Origin: a virus
Length of the DNA stretch: 26,800 bases
Strand: one strand, 5' to 3'
Virus record (IMG/VR): IMGVR_UViG_3300046753_000228
Span: 1-26,800 of that record
Part shown: positions 7,187 through 14,165 of the stretch, piece by piece
How positions within the stretch are numbered: the stretch's first letter is position 1
How the letters are laid out: every line of letters begins with the position of its first letter
Made by a program: the position numbers and the translations under genes
Notes under the pieces: model-generated
The model's input: only the letters and a program-made list of their open reading frames with translations
What the model was told of the DNA's origin: nothing
The model's database searches: none

Positions 7187-7317
7187 TATTTCTTGCTCTT
7201 TTTAAGAAGCATGTCAATGATTGCTTGCTTCTCCTTGGTAAGTTTGTTTGCTTTTTTAGTAACCTTTTCTGCCTCACCAACAGGATTGAATAAGATCTTA
7301 AGTAGGTTTTTATCCAT
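7186..7317 (-). CDS. Small basic protein (43 aa) upstream of endonuclease I
   Basis: A 43-aa frame with an AAGG/GGGA Shine-Dalgarno just upstream of the ATG at 7317 and a stop overlapping the endonuclease I start (TAATG). It starts MDKNLLKILFNPVGEAEKV and is lysine-rich and helical in composition, ending MLLKKSKK. No family recognised. The ribosome-binding site and coupling support real translation. Confidence 0.65.
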   Translation of the reverse strand: MDKNLLKILFNPVGEAEKVTKKANKLTKEKQAIIDMLLKKSKK

Positions 7318-7338
7318 TTGTCCCTTTTCCTTGTGGCA

Positions 7339-7407
7339 TTACCAACTATAGAAGGTGTACATCAAACATGCTCCACCGTAGAAGCCACTAGTAAAATCTA
7401 AATACAT
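7339..7407 (-). CDS. Possible 22-aa hydrophobic microprotein after hli
   Basis: The frame begins at an ATG overlapping the hli stop (TGATG) and encodes 22 residues, starting MYLDFTSGFYGGACLMYT and ending with an aromatic FYSW. Five genes in a row here are joined by one-base stop-start overlaps, and this frame keeps that pattern. The composition suggests a very short membrane-associated peptide. No known family recognised. Confidence 0.42.
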   Translation of the reverse strand: MYLDFTSGFYGGACLMYTFYSW

Positions 7408-7598
7408 CAGAAGATACCAGGGATAAGTTGACCTGTAACTGCATAGGCTCCTAGAGCAGCGATGACACCAAGCATTGCAAGTCGTCCATTAAGACGCTCA
7501 GCTTTTTCATTGTGATTTTCGTACACTTCGATTAACTCCATTGGGGGTTCTTTTGCAAAAATGTTTTGACGACCGTGGTCTTCGTTAGTAACTGTCAT
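7407..7598 (-). CDS. hli: High-light-inducible protein (Hli), single transmembrane helix
   Basis: 63 aa. Hli proteins bind chlorophyll and carotenoids and protect photosystems from excess light; phage copies are thought to keep photosynthesis running during infection. The Hli core is plain: AERLNGRLAMLGVIAALGAY (residues 33-52) holds the ExxNGRxAMxG chlorophyll-binding motif within the membrane helix, followed by the usual GQLIPG tail. The N-terminal 30 residues are a charged phage-specific extension. Its ATG overlaps the SSB stop (TGATG), so it is co-translated with replication genes rather than placed beside psbA. Confidence 0.93.
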   Translation of the reverse strand: MTVTNEDHGRQNIFAKEPPMELIEVYENHNEKAERLNGRLAMLGVIAALGAYAVTGQLIPGIF

Positions 7599-8170
7599 CA
7601 GAAGTCCACCTCATCAGTGTTTTCTGTTGCAGTAACAGTAACGTTAGGTTCAGATGTTTTAAATCCTTGGGTAGTGCCAAACAAAGCAGCTACATCCTCA
7701 GTATTCATATCACCTGTGTCTACTCCAGCTTCACTATTGAGTGAGACTACCTGTACTCCTTGACACTTCAAGCTAGTACCATAAGTGACACCATCCTTGA
7801 GGATGTAAGGCTTCTGATAGAACGCTACCTTCACGGCAGAGCCAGAGTAGATAGGTGTATTGATATCAGTGATTTGTGTACCTTCTGTATCAACTACAGC
7901 AGGACGGTTCTCCTCGTTCCAAGAGAACTTGATCTTATACTTACCTTCTGATACTTCTTCCCATGGCTCAGGCTTACAAACACTGCGCTTAGGGTTCTTT
8001 AGTTTCGACTCACACCACTTAAGGGTATCGACTCGATCTTCTTCTAGTTTATCGATCATATCTTGATCAACAACTGTAGATAGGGAATAGCCAAACTTAC
8101 TTGGCTTCATGATTGCTTGGAAGCCCTCAAGAATGACGGGCTCTTTGGTGACTAGGGTGTTACGTGCCAT
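7598..8170 (-). CDS. Single-stranded DNA-binding protein (T7 gp2.5 type)
   Basis: 190 aa. Coats single-stranded DNA and coordinates polymerase and helicase. Recognised by position directly upstream of the gp3/gp4 module, by the OB-fold-like sequence containing the stretches KFGYSLSTVVD and KIKFSWNEENRPAV, and by an acidic tail ending DEVDF with the terminal Phe typical of gp2.5. Length is a little under the 232 aa of T7 gp2.5. ATG overlaps the preceding stop (TAATG). Confidence 0.85.
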   Translation of the reverse strand: MARNTLVTKEPVILEGFQAIMKPSKFGYSLSTVVDQDMIDKLEEDRVDTLKWCESKLKNPKRSVCKPEPWEEVSEGKYKIKFSWNEENRPAVVDTEGTQITDINTPIYSGSAVKVAFYQKPYILKDGVTYGTSLKCQGVQVVSLNSEAGVDTGDMNTEDVAALFGTTQGFKTSEPNVTVTATENTDEVDF

Positions 8171-8400
8171 TAGGTGAAATTACAGGTAGTTTCTTTCAGA
8201 AGATTGCAGAGATCTATGTAGATAAACTCAGCTTCCTCTATATGATTTTTATTTATACACTCAGTGATCATATGTATGAGTGTATGACAATGCTTGATGT
8301 AATCGTTTGTAGAAGTGCAAGTCTTAGCTCTTGAAAGAGCGACATCCCATCGATCAGTGAGATTACAATAATCGTAGTAAGACTGCGGTATCGTTAGCAT
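8170..8400 (-). CDS. Hypothetical protein between RNA polymerase and SSB genes
   Basis: 76 aa, coupled on both sides: its ATG overlaps the RNA polymerase stop (TGATG) and its stop overlaps the SSB start (TAATG). Rich in Cys (five) and His, with regular helical repeats such as YIKHCHTLIHMITECINK. The Cys and His are not in an obvious zinc-finger spacing. No function can be assigned. Confidence 0.7.
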   Translation of the reverse strand: MLTIPQSYYDYCNLTDRWDVALSRAKTCTSTNDYIKHCHTLIHMITECINKNHIEEAEFIYIDLCNLLKETTCNFT

Positions 8401-10763
8401 CAGCAGAAAAAATAAGTGGATTCAATCACTGACTCAGGACATAAGTCCCCAATGATCGGAGGTTTTGTTTCAGCACCAATCTGTGCAGCCCATGACGTTA
8501 AGTAGTCATTCTCTGCAAAGAGATGCATGTACGTTTGACGTACGATTGTGGATAAGGTTGACATATCCGTTGCTCTGCATAAAACAGAATCATGGATTAA
8601 TGCAATAGGTGAGTCAAACCTTAACGCAGATAGATGTAAAAGTGAGGCATCTAATGAGTGGATTAGATTAGGACTAGTAGCAGACTTATGATGTAATAGG
8701 TCTACTATGTCTGAATCTTCAGTGGCTACTGTAATCTGTACTCTACCAAGTAATTGCAGAGTTACTTTTTCAGTAATTTTCTTATTAAGCTTTTGAGTGA
8801 CAACAAACCCTGATGGTGTTGCCCATTTAAGATGTGTTGCACCACGCTTAATAGCTTTAGCTACCTCTGATTCAATCCAGGCCATAACAGCCATAGGACC
8901 AGGTACTACTTCAGGCATGACACCTGTAATACCTTTCTTCTTATTACCTCTCAGTTGATCAACAACATGAGTTAGATCATCCTTTGAGATGTCATAATCG
9001 AACTCTTCCTTCAATGCTTTCTTAATGTAGTCTCTATTACTATGAGCCTTGGCATTGTATGGAATAGTCATGACACATCGCTTGACTATCTTTCTATTGA
9101 AGTAAGGTCTTAGATGCTCGTGGATGTTTGGTTTAAGGTGCTCGGCGACGACGGCATAGGCATCGGCAGGTCGTTCTCCTGGCAGGACATTGACAAGACT
9201 TGCAGTTCTTGCGTCTCGGCATAGTCCGGCGAGTATCTGTAGACCACTGCAGGTGGCATCAGTTGCAATTGGCAGAGCAGTGTAATTTCGATCACAGTTA
9301 ATTACGGTGTGGTAGTATTCATCACATGACGCTAGAAATTGCCATGGATCTTCAGCAGCTTCCCAAATAGGTAGACTACCAATAGGGTCTAGTGCGACAG
9401 CACATATGACCTCATCATTCTCAGCTACCCAATCAAGTCTTTCTTGAATTGGTGCTTTATCTAGACCATATGTAGTAGCTACTTGAAAAGCTAACCACTC
9501 TTCAGCTTCTGGTGTCATAAATGCTTCCTCTGCAAAGAGTAACAATGACTTACCAAAGTCTGTATCTTGTGGTGTTAGGAATGCAGGGATTGGATAAGCT
9601 CTACCCCTATAGTCAAATGACCACGGTATGAAGAACTCCTTCTTATCTTTAAAGAGCCTAGCTGCTTCCATTGTCATGCGTGTTCTACATGACTTCTTAA
9701 ATGATGCTGCGTTCTTGTTTAGAACTTCAGCAGCCCTTCGTCTGTAGTCTTTACGAGAATCTTTGTTCTCTGCAATATCTACAGGCTTAGGTGGTAGAGG
9801 CATCTCTACAATAGGGATGAATTTCTTCACTGCAATACCTTTCTCCATCAACGTTTCAGCAACGTCCATGATGAATGGATTGACTCGATAACCAACCTTT
9901 TGAATCTTATTAAGAAACTGAATTGGTGTTTCTCCCTGTATAGGGTCCACACCGCGTCGAACCATGTCGTGGCCCCGCATTACCTCGTTTAAAAGGTAAC
10001 CACCTTGCCTTGATTGTGACCAATCATTAGGCTCAATTAGCATTGGATATGCAATTGGTGAGAATAACTCAGCCTGTGCCATTACCTCATCCTTAATCTC
10101 CATAAAGGCTGGAGTAGGTTCTATACAAATTTTACTATTTCTACCCTCTTTCCTATCTATTTTTTCAAACCAACCACTTGATTTCATCACACAGTCAAGT
10201 AACCAATTTCCTAGCTTAACTCTATTAACTGCTCCCCATTTAGTCCATTGAGGTACATTATAACGTTGAATTAGCGTCCTTACAATGACAAACTTTTGAT
10301 GCGTGCCAGTAGTATTATGCCAATAGTTCTTTTTAATAACATTTAGCAGACCAGGACAGTTCTTCTCATAGAACTGCATCTGAGCCTCTTCCTCTACTGC
10401 TGTACCAATAGCTTCTGCGACTGTTACTAATTTATTTGAATTATCTTTATAGCTAAATACCTTATCAAAGATAACTTTACAAGCAATAGCACCAGCGGCA
10501 CCAGCTTCTATAGGCGCTAAGTATTGGTGTATCTCAGCAAATGACTTGCCGATATAGCCTTCTTTGATTCGTTTCTTGGTCTCTTCGATTCGTTTGGTAA
10601 CAAGAGGCAAAAGAGTGCTGATACTGCTACAACCGTAAACAGTTGCAGAGGCGTAGCTCTTACCCTCGAGATCTCTCGTGTTCTTGCGTAGACGCTCAAG
10701 TCCCATTCGGATTGCGTCTCTTTCGAATTGAACTTGCTCTTCAATTTGTGCAGGTGTTGCCAG
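8400..10763 (-). CDS. DNA-directed RNA polymerase, single subunit (T7 gp1 type), apparent CTG start
   Basis: 787 aa if started at CTG 10763. Transcribes the middle and late phage genes. Catalytic elements are all present: DATCSGLQILAGL (T7 D537 region), KRCVMTIPYNAK (T7 K631 and Y639 region) and ALIHDSVLC (T7 D812 region). The first ATG is 10706, but the 19 codons before it read (L)ATPAQIEEQVQFERDAIR and align with T7 RNAP, whose REQLALEHESYEMG precedes the same MG. An AGAGGT Shine-Dalgarno lies six bases before the CTG; no ATG, GTG or TTG occurs in this frame between the CTG and an in-frame stop ten codons upstream. The gene follows the integrase after a short gap containing a hairpin. Confidence 0.93.
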   Translation of the reverse strand: MATPAQIEEQVQFERDAIRMGLERLRKNTRDLEGKSYASATVYGCSSISTLLPLVTKRIEETKKRIKEGYIGKSFAEIHQYLAPIEAGAAGAIACKVIFDKVFSYKDNSNKLVTVAEAIGTAVEEEAQMQFYEKNCPGLLNVIKKNYWHNTTGTHQKFVIVRTLIQRYNVPQWTKWGAVNRVKLGNWLLDCVMKSSGWFEKIDRKEGRNSKICIEPTPAFMEIKDEVMAQAELFSPIAYPMLIEPNDWSQSRQGGYLLNEVMRGHDMVRRGVDPIQGETPIQFLNKIQKVGYRVNPFIMDVAETLMEKGIAVKKFIPIVEMPLPPKPVDIAENKDSRKDYRRRAAEVLNKNAASFKKSCRTRMTMEAARLFKDKKEFFIPWSFDYRGRAYPIPAFLTPQDTDFGKSLLLFAEEAFMTPEAEEWLAFQVATTYGLDKAPIQERLDWVAENDEVICAVALDPIGSLPIWEAAEDPWQFLASCDEYYHTVINCDRNYTALPIATDATCSGLQILAGLCRDARTASLVNVLPGERPADAYAVVAEHLKPNIHEHLRPYFNRKIVKRCVMTIPYNAKAHSNRDYIKKALKEEFDYDISKDDLTHVVDQLRGNKKKGITGVMPEVVPGPMAVMAWIESEVAKAIKRGATHLKWATPSGFVVTQKLNKKITEKVTLQLLGRVQITVATEDSDIVDLLHHKSATSPNLIHSLDASLLHLSALRFDSPIALIHDSVLCRATDMSTLSTIVRQTYMHLFAENDYLTSWAAQIGAETKPPIIGDLCPESVIESTYFFC

Positions 10764-10769
10764 ATTTTT

Positions 10770-10775
10770 ACCTCT
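10770..10775 (-). promoter_or_regulatory. Shine-Dalgarno site for RNA polymerase (decides CTG start)
   Basis: AGAGGT on the minus strand, six bases before CTG 10763. It supports initiation there rather than at ATG 10706, which has only a weak AGAGA stretch upstream. Confidence 0.6.
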
Positions 10776-10793
10776 ATGATTGTGAATTAGTTA

Positions 10794-10817
10794 AGGGTAT
10801 AAGCGGACCTATACCCT
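10794..10817 (-). terminator. Hairpin between integrase and RNA polymerase genes
   Basis: Perfect 8-bp inverted repeat, AGGGTATA and TATACCCT, with an 8-nt loop. No U-run follows it on the minus strand, so it may be an attenuator, an mRNA-processing site or a protein-binding site rather than a full terminator. A TCACAATC motif (10778-10785) follows it immediately, before the RNA polymerase ribosome-binding site. Confidence 0.45.
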
Positions 10818-10855
10818 AGTGTAATTGATTAGTTTGTAGGTGTTAGATGGTGCAT

Positions 10856-11710
10856 CTAGCCAAAAACACTGGCCAGTGCTGCATCTCGGCTCTTATCTGT
10901 AGCTTTAGCGTACCGCAAAGTTGTCTTATATAGCTTGTGTCCCATCATATCCATAAGTACTCTTAGTTGTGTTCCTGATTCTATATTCCAAGTCGCAAAG
11001 CTATGACGAAGGGAGTGGAATACATAATGTGGTTCCTTACCTATCTGTCGTGTTGCTTTCTTGAAATACCAAAGCACTGACTTACCATTCTGCCATTCAT
11101 CACCAAAGATGTTGCAGTCTGGATGAGTACCAACGACACGATCTTTGACAATCTGTTGTATTGGATCTGCGATAGGTAACACTCTCCAATCACCATTCTT
11201 GGTGTTGAATCCTGGCCTACCACCAAAGTACAGGCAGTTCTTGTCAAGGTCTACGTCCTTGGCTTTAAGAGTTAGTAGCTCAGTCATGCGACCACCAGTA
11301 CATGCAGCGAATCTGATTAACTCACTGAGTGCACTGTTGGTGATAGAACATAACTCATCCACTTCCTCTTGTGTGAAGAAGTAAGGTCTACCTACTGACT
11401 CTTTGTACTGCTTGACCTTTGGTGGTGCAAAGTCAATCTCTTCCTCATCATATAGGTGTGACAATACCGTCGTAACGGGTGTTACCCTCCTATTGATTGA
11501 GCCATTACAAATTTCTCTGTCCTCCATATCCATTTGATAGGATTTGAGGAACTTACGGTTGATATCCTTTAGTAGGAAATCCTCACCCGCGAAATCTGTG
11601 AAGTGTTGGCAATTGATAGCCGTTGCTTGCTTTCCGCTTCCGTGTTTCCACGAATAGCGGGTTCTAAAGGTGTAATCAACACCCTGTTGCCAAGTGACAA
11701 TGTCACCCAT
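10856..11710 (-). CDS. int: Tyrosine-type integrase/site-specific recombinase
   Basis: 284 aa from the ATG at 11710 (a GTG at 11746 opens a longer frame, but 11710 overlaps the MarR-like stop and suits the N-terminal domain). The catalytic set is complete: Arg in CTGGRMTELL (about 152-161), HxxR in HSLRHSFATW (about 231-240), the histidine of MMGHKLYKTT and the nucleophilic Tyr in LRYAKAT. The N-terminal SAM-like DNA-binding domain covers about residues 1-100. Integrases precede the RNA polymerase gene in many cyanopodoviruses, though lysogeny is rarely shown. I found no tRNA-like attP in the gap downstream. Confidence 0.92.
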   Translation of the reverse strand: MGDIVTWQQGVDYTFRTRYSWKHGSGKQATAINCQHFTDFAGEDFLLKDINRKFLKSYQMDMEDREICNGSINRRVTPVTTVLSHLYDEEEIDFAPPKVKQYKESVGRPYFFTQEEVDELCSITNSALSELIRFAACTGGRMTELLTLKAKDVDLDKNCLYFGGRPGFNTKNGDWRVLPIADPIQQIVKDRVVGTHPDCNIFGDEWQNGKSVLWYFKKATRQIGKEPHYVFHSLRHSFATWNIESGTQLRVLMDMMGHKLYKTTLRYAKATDKSRDAALASVFG

Positions 11711-12059
11711 AAATAGTGTCCTTGAATTGGTCAATGAAGTCTTCACCTTTGGGAGTTAGCCTTGTTAAGTGTCTACGTCCATTACTAGGATCAGTGTACT
11801 TTTCTACTAGTCCTAAACCAGGTTTCTTAAGCCTGTTATTCCAGACACATAGAAGGTCAATCATCCTTGATGATGAAGCAGAACTAAAATCCAAGTCGTC
11901 TTCTATTGCTTGCTTATGGCAAGGATTGTGAGAAGCAATATAAAGAAGACAGGAAACGGCTTGTCCAGGTACTTCACGATGCAAAGTACGTAGTAACTCC
12001 CATCCTTGAAGAACAGAGTTCACCCGTCTATCTGTCTCCGTCCGTTTAAGGGGATCCAT
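11703..12059 (-). CDS. MarR-like winged-helix transcription regulator
   Basis: 118 aa. Shows the MarR winged-helix pattern: PGQAVSCLLYIASHNPC, a recognition-helix segment DLDFSSASSSRMIDLL (about 54-69), GLGLVEKYTDPSNGRRH for the wing and LTRLTPKGEDFI. It sits directly upstream of the integrase with an 8-nt overlap and downstream of a predicted promoter at 12084-12112, so it may control its own operon (MarR, integrase, RNA polymerase) and act in a lysis/integration or early/late switch. No Shine-Dalgarno is seen before the ATG; the transcript may be nearly leaderless. Confidence 0.75.
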   Translation of the reverse strand: MDPLKRTETDRRVNSVLQGWELLRTLHREVPGQAVSCLLYIASHNPCHKQAIEDDLDFSSASSSRMIDLLCVWNNRLKKPGLGLVEKYTDPSNGRRHLTRLTPKGEDFIDQFKDTIYG

Positions 12060-12083
12060 TTAGGAAAGGAGAACTCAATGATA

Positions 12084-12112
12084 ATTATACCACAGTGTAC
12101 GTGTAATGTGCG
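12084..12112 (-). promoter_or_regulatory. Predicted extended -10 promoter of the MarR-integrase operon
   Basis: On the minus strand TGG precedes a perfect TATAAT (12084-12089), an extended -10 element; the -35 position is poor. GTACACT lies four bases before the -10, exactly as in the two early promoters at 14709 and 14856. Just upstream (12116-12166) TGAAACCAAA occurs twice around an imperfect palindrome, a possible operator. Confidence 0.55.
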
Positions 12113-12197
12113 GCGATGAAACCAAATGTCATAACGTGATACGTCATTGAAACCAAAATAGATCAAAGAATGAAATGCGAATCATTATCACTATGAA

Positions 12198-12386
12198 TTA
12201 GTTATTGACTTCTGTCTGGTCTTGATGGTACGAATCGAGCATATGGTTTTGATGTAAGTACATCTCCACTGCATCACTAATAAGGTTTAATAGGGTGGTT
12301 TGCTCTTCTGCTGCCTTTACCTTAAGTCGATGATGAACGTGGTCTTTAAGAAGACATGTTACACGTTTCAAGTAAATTCCACTCAA
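12198..12386 (-). CDS. Ribbon-helix-helix-like small DNA-binding protein, TTG start
   Basis: 62 aa from TTG 12386 (another TTG at residue 6 gives KRVTCLLKDHVHHRL). The pattern of one short strand (KRVTCLL), a basic helix (DHVHHRLKVKAAEE) and a second helix (LLNLISDAVEMYLHQN) is that of RHH/Arc-type repressors and antitoxin N-domains. No toxin gene is adjacent. The TTG overlaps the stop of the 49-aa gene upstream. It could regulate the early promoters, whose -10 regions carry inverted repeats; this is inference. Confidence 0.6.
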   Translation of the reverse strand: MSGIYLKRVTCLLKDHVHHRLKVKAAEEQTTLLNLISDAVEMYLHQNHMLDSYHQDQTEVNN

Positions 12387-12532
12387 TACGGCTCATGATA
12401 CCCAGTATCAACGTCTAAAGAGCATTCTGATGTAAATACATCCAGTAGTTCTTGCAGTTGTAAGTCATCATTATTTGTAACGCCATGAGCTAAATAGAAT
12501 GAGTATTCTTGCTCAGTCAATTGTTCAATCAT
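12383..12532 (-). CDS. Small acidic protein (49 aa)
   Basis: ATG at 12532 overlaps the end of the upstream gene by 8 nt; the stop overlaps the next TTG start. The sequence begins MIEQLTEQEYSFYLAHGV and is acidic (LQLQELLDVFTSE). Small acidic early proteins are typical of phage takeover regions. No family recognised. Confidence 0.5.
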   Translation of the reverse strand: MIEQLTEQEYSFYLAHGVTNNDDLQLQELLDVFTSECSLDVDTGYHEPY

Positions 12533-12833
12533 TTGTTGGTTCATTAAGCTTTACTAAGTGGATAGATTCTGCGTTGACGATTGTGACCTCATGATCACCA
12601 TTAGCTAAGTACTTGATTAGCCTTTTCTGTGCTGATTTAGCGTTCTGATATGAATGCTCAGTAATCTTGCCTGTTTCTATATTCTGTACTCTCAAGATAC
12701 ATTCAACAGAAGCAGGTAATTCCCAAGCACATAGTTTCCATTCGTAGAACTCATCCCAACTACATGACTCAAAGTATTCATGCGGGGCGTCCTTGATAGC
12801 ATCGTAATTATTAGGGTAATACTTACCACTCAT
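12525..12833 (-). CDS. Hypothetical early protein (102 aa)
   Basis: Starts at ATG 12833. It has an acidic, aromatic N-terminal half (HEYFESCSWDEFYEWKL) and a C-terminal part of alternating strands and a helix (ECILRVQNIETGKI, QNAKSAQKRLIKYL). It overlaps the upstream 59-aa gene by 11 nt and the 49-aa gene downstream by 8 nt. No known domain recognised. Confidence 0.65.
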   Translation of the reverse strand: MSGKYYPNNYDAIKDAPHEYFESCSWDEFYEWKLCAWELPASVECILRVQNIETGKITEHSYQNAKSAQKRLIKYLANGDHEVTIVNAESIHLVKLNEPTND

Positions 12834-13002
12834 CACTCATCCTCACGTCCTTAAGTGTACAATTGCGGCGACTGGATAGCTCCAAAGCTGTATATGCAGC
12901 GTCCTCAGAATTGGAAGCTACGACATACTCATAAAGAATATCGTCACCGTCTTGCAATAAGACCTCATATTCGTTTAATTTTATTTGTCCAAGTAATGGC
13001 AT
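12823..13002 (-). CDS. Small hypothetical early protein (59 aa)
   Basis: Start chosen at ATG 13002 (MPLLGQIKLNEYEVLLQDGD); a GTG at 13047 would extend into a region with two TCACAATC motifs and the terminator upstream. The composition (strand-strand-helix, SEDAAYTALELSS) resembles short phage proteins of a simple alpha/beta fold. An AAGGA is present but 14 nt from the ATG, too far for a strong site. Function unknown. Confidence 0.55.
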   Translation of the reverse strand: MPLLGQIKLNEYEVLLQDGDDILYEYVVASNSEDAAYTALELSSRRNCTLKDVRMSDEW

Positions 13003-13047
13003 AGGCGTAGTCTGCGTCCTTGATGATTGTGAAAAGATTGTGAACAC

Positions 13048-13079
13048 AAAAAAAAAGTAATTCTAATTAAGAACTACTT
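13048..13079 (-). terminator. Rho-independent terminator in the early region
   Basis: On the minus strand a 10-bp stem (AAGTAGTTCT with AGAATTACTT, one G-U pair) and a 5-nt loop are followed by nine T. AT-rich but with a strong U-tract. It ends the first early block before the 59-aa gene. Confidence 0.65.
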
Positions 13080-13124
13080 ACGATTGTTTTGTAATTCTAA
13101 TTAAGAACTACTTATGATTGTATT
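13057..13124 (-). repeat. Tandem 34-bp direct repeat (two copies of the hairpin)
   Basis: Units 13057-13090 and 13091-13124 match at all but two positions. Each encodes the same hairpin; only the second one transcribed is followed by the T-run. Looks like a recent tandem duplication of a terminator stem. Confidence 0.85.
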
Positions 13125-13172
13125 GTAGATAAATACTATGTAATCTATATTAGAAAGTAGAGTTTACTGTAA

Positions 13173-13385
13173 TCATTGAAACTCCTTGTTGTTTAAATCA
13201 ATCAAATCTTTGTTTATTTTGTTTGAATAATAACGTGATGTGATTCGATTTGAACGTTGCCAGATAATAGCAGTACTAAATAGTCCTACCATGCCGACAA
13301 TTGCAAGGATGATAGTAGACTCAGAAGGAACAAACATAGTTAGAAAAGTGATAGATTGTGAATTATTGAATAAAGAGTAAGTCAT
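13173..13385 (-). CDS. Small membrane protein (70 aa)
   Basis: ATG at 13385 overlaps the upstream stop (ATGA) and has GGAGA seven bases before it. One membrane helix is evident (STIILAIVGMVGLFSTAIIW, about residues 23-42), followed by a basic, polar tail (RSNRITSRYYSNK). An inner start at ATG 13337 (MFVPSES) lies 16 nt after a TCACAATC motif and would give 54 aa, so two forms are possible. Holin-like size, but its early position argues against lysis. Function unknown. Confidence 0.55.
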   Translation of the reverse strand: MTYSLFNNSQSITFLTMFVPSESTIILAIVGMVGLFSTAIIWQRSNRITSRYYSNKINKDLIDLNNKEFQ

Positions 13386-13519
13386 TCAAACTCTCCGTCA
13401 ATTTGCTCAAGAAAATCATAGAAATCAGGTGTCCACATTTCAATAGATAACCAATCACTGAATAAGTCATAAGCAAAATCTACACTGATTTGAAACTTAG
13501 TGTCGTTATACAACATCAT
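13382..13519 (-). CDS. Small acidic protein (45 aa)
   Basis: Strong Shine-Dalgarno GGAGG (13524-13528) lies four bases before ATG 13519 and seven before ATG 13516; either may be used. The peptide (NDTKFQISVDFAYDLFSDWL and on to FLEQIDGEFE) is acidic and aromatic. It overlaps the 108-aa gene upstream and the membrane-protein gene downstream. No family recognised. Confidence 0.6.
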   Translation of the reverse strand: MMLYNDTKFQISVDFAYDLFSDWLSIEMWTPDFYDFLEQIDGEFE

Positions 13520-13842
13520 GCAACCTCCGCATAAACTTCTTCGTCAGTCATTGAATTGATATAATCATATGCAACTAACTCGATAAAAGTCCACACTAAC
13601 TTATTCTTCATATCTGTCATATCATGGCAGTCAGTAACAAGTTCAAACAAGAAGTCTTCACCAAAGATATCACGCAAAGAGTCATAGATATCCTCCTCAT
13701 ACTTATCAAAGAATTCAGTTGTTTCAGTGTAATAGATATGAGAGGATGCACACCCTGATGCACATCCATGATTGGCAATATCATTCAACTCCTCAGAGTC
13801 ATATGTTTTGAGAATGGAAGTAATAGCAGGTGAAAATGTCAT
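13516..13842 (-). CDS. Conserved-looking hypothetical phage protein with HGCASGCASSHIYY motif
   Basis: 108 aa, acidic. A Cys-rich motif HGCASGCASSHIYY (residues 25-38) is followed by FFDKYEEDIYDSLRDIFGED and helices to the C-terminus. I have the impression that this motif plus the downstream acidic helix recurs in phage early proteins of unknown function (DUF-type), but cannot name the family with certainty. A TCACAATC motif lies 14 nt before the ATG. No ribosome-binding site is visible. Confidence 0.65.
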   Translation of the reverse strand: MTFSPAITSILKTYDSEELNDIANHGCASGCASSHIYYTETTEFFDKYEEDIYDSLRDIFGEDFLFELVTDCHDMTDMKNKLVWTFIELVAYDYINSMTDEEVYAEVA

Positions 13843-13885
13843 AGAGAAAGTGTAAAGATTGTGAAAGGATACTTAAGTGTACAAA

Positions 13886-14125
13886 TCAGGTGATGTTGTA
13901 AGACAAAACATACTTGTCATAAGGGAGTAAGTTCTCATTAACCCAAAAACCAAGACTCATATTCTTATTGAATACTAGGTTAAGGATTGAACGCTTGGAG
14001 ACATTCCAATAGCGATATGTCTCACCACTCTTATAGACAACATCGACAATGCCAGATAAAACATTGACGAAGATATCTTCTACACAGGAAGAAGAACGCT
14101 TGGAAACAGTAAGTGGAATGTACAT
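13886..14125 (-). CDS. KTSC-like domain protein, copy 2
   Basis: 79 aa. Paralogue of the next gene upstream: RSSSCVEDIFVNVLSGIVDV, then YKSGETYRYWNVSKR and SLGFWVNEN. The layout (SS, strand, short strand, SG, aromatic Y, helix, GFWxN) resembles the KTSC domain found at the C-terminus of some lysyl-tRNA synthetases and in many small phage proteins; its role there is unknown. It has an extra 15-residue tail. A TCACAATC motif lies 15 nt before the ATG. Confidence 0.6.
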   Translation of the reverse strand: MYIPLTVSKRSSSCVEDIFVNVLSGIVDVVYKSGETYRYWNVSKRSILNLVFNKNMSLGFWVNENLLPYDKYVLSYNIT

Positions 14126-14165
14126 AATAAAAAGGTGAAAGATTGTGAGTGTTAATTAGAGTGGA

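Noticed and set aside
10517-10744. 75-aa frame at the start of the RNA polymerase gene
   Set aside because: A different frame over codons whose product aligns with the T7 RNA polymerase N-terminus; the frame itself has no recognisable features.
11703-12059. TCACAATC copy at 11924 inside the MarR-like gene (and those at 2511, 6699, 12579) as regulatory sites
   Set aside because: They are within conserved coding sequence and not near a following start codon; counted in the strand bias but not called as individual sites.
12076-12117. Plus-strand 13-aa frame with AAGGAG before an ATG
   Set aside because: Too short, on the wrong strand and lying over the MarR promoter; the purine run is probably coincidental.
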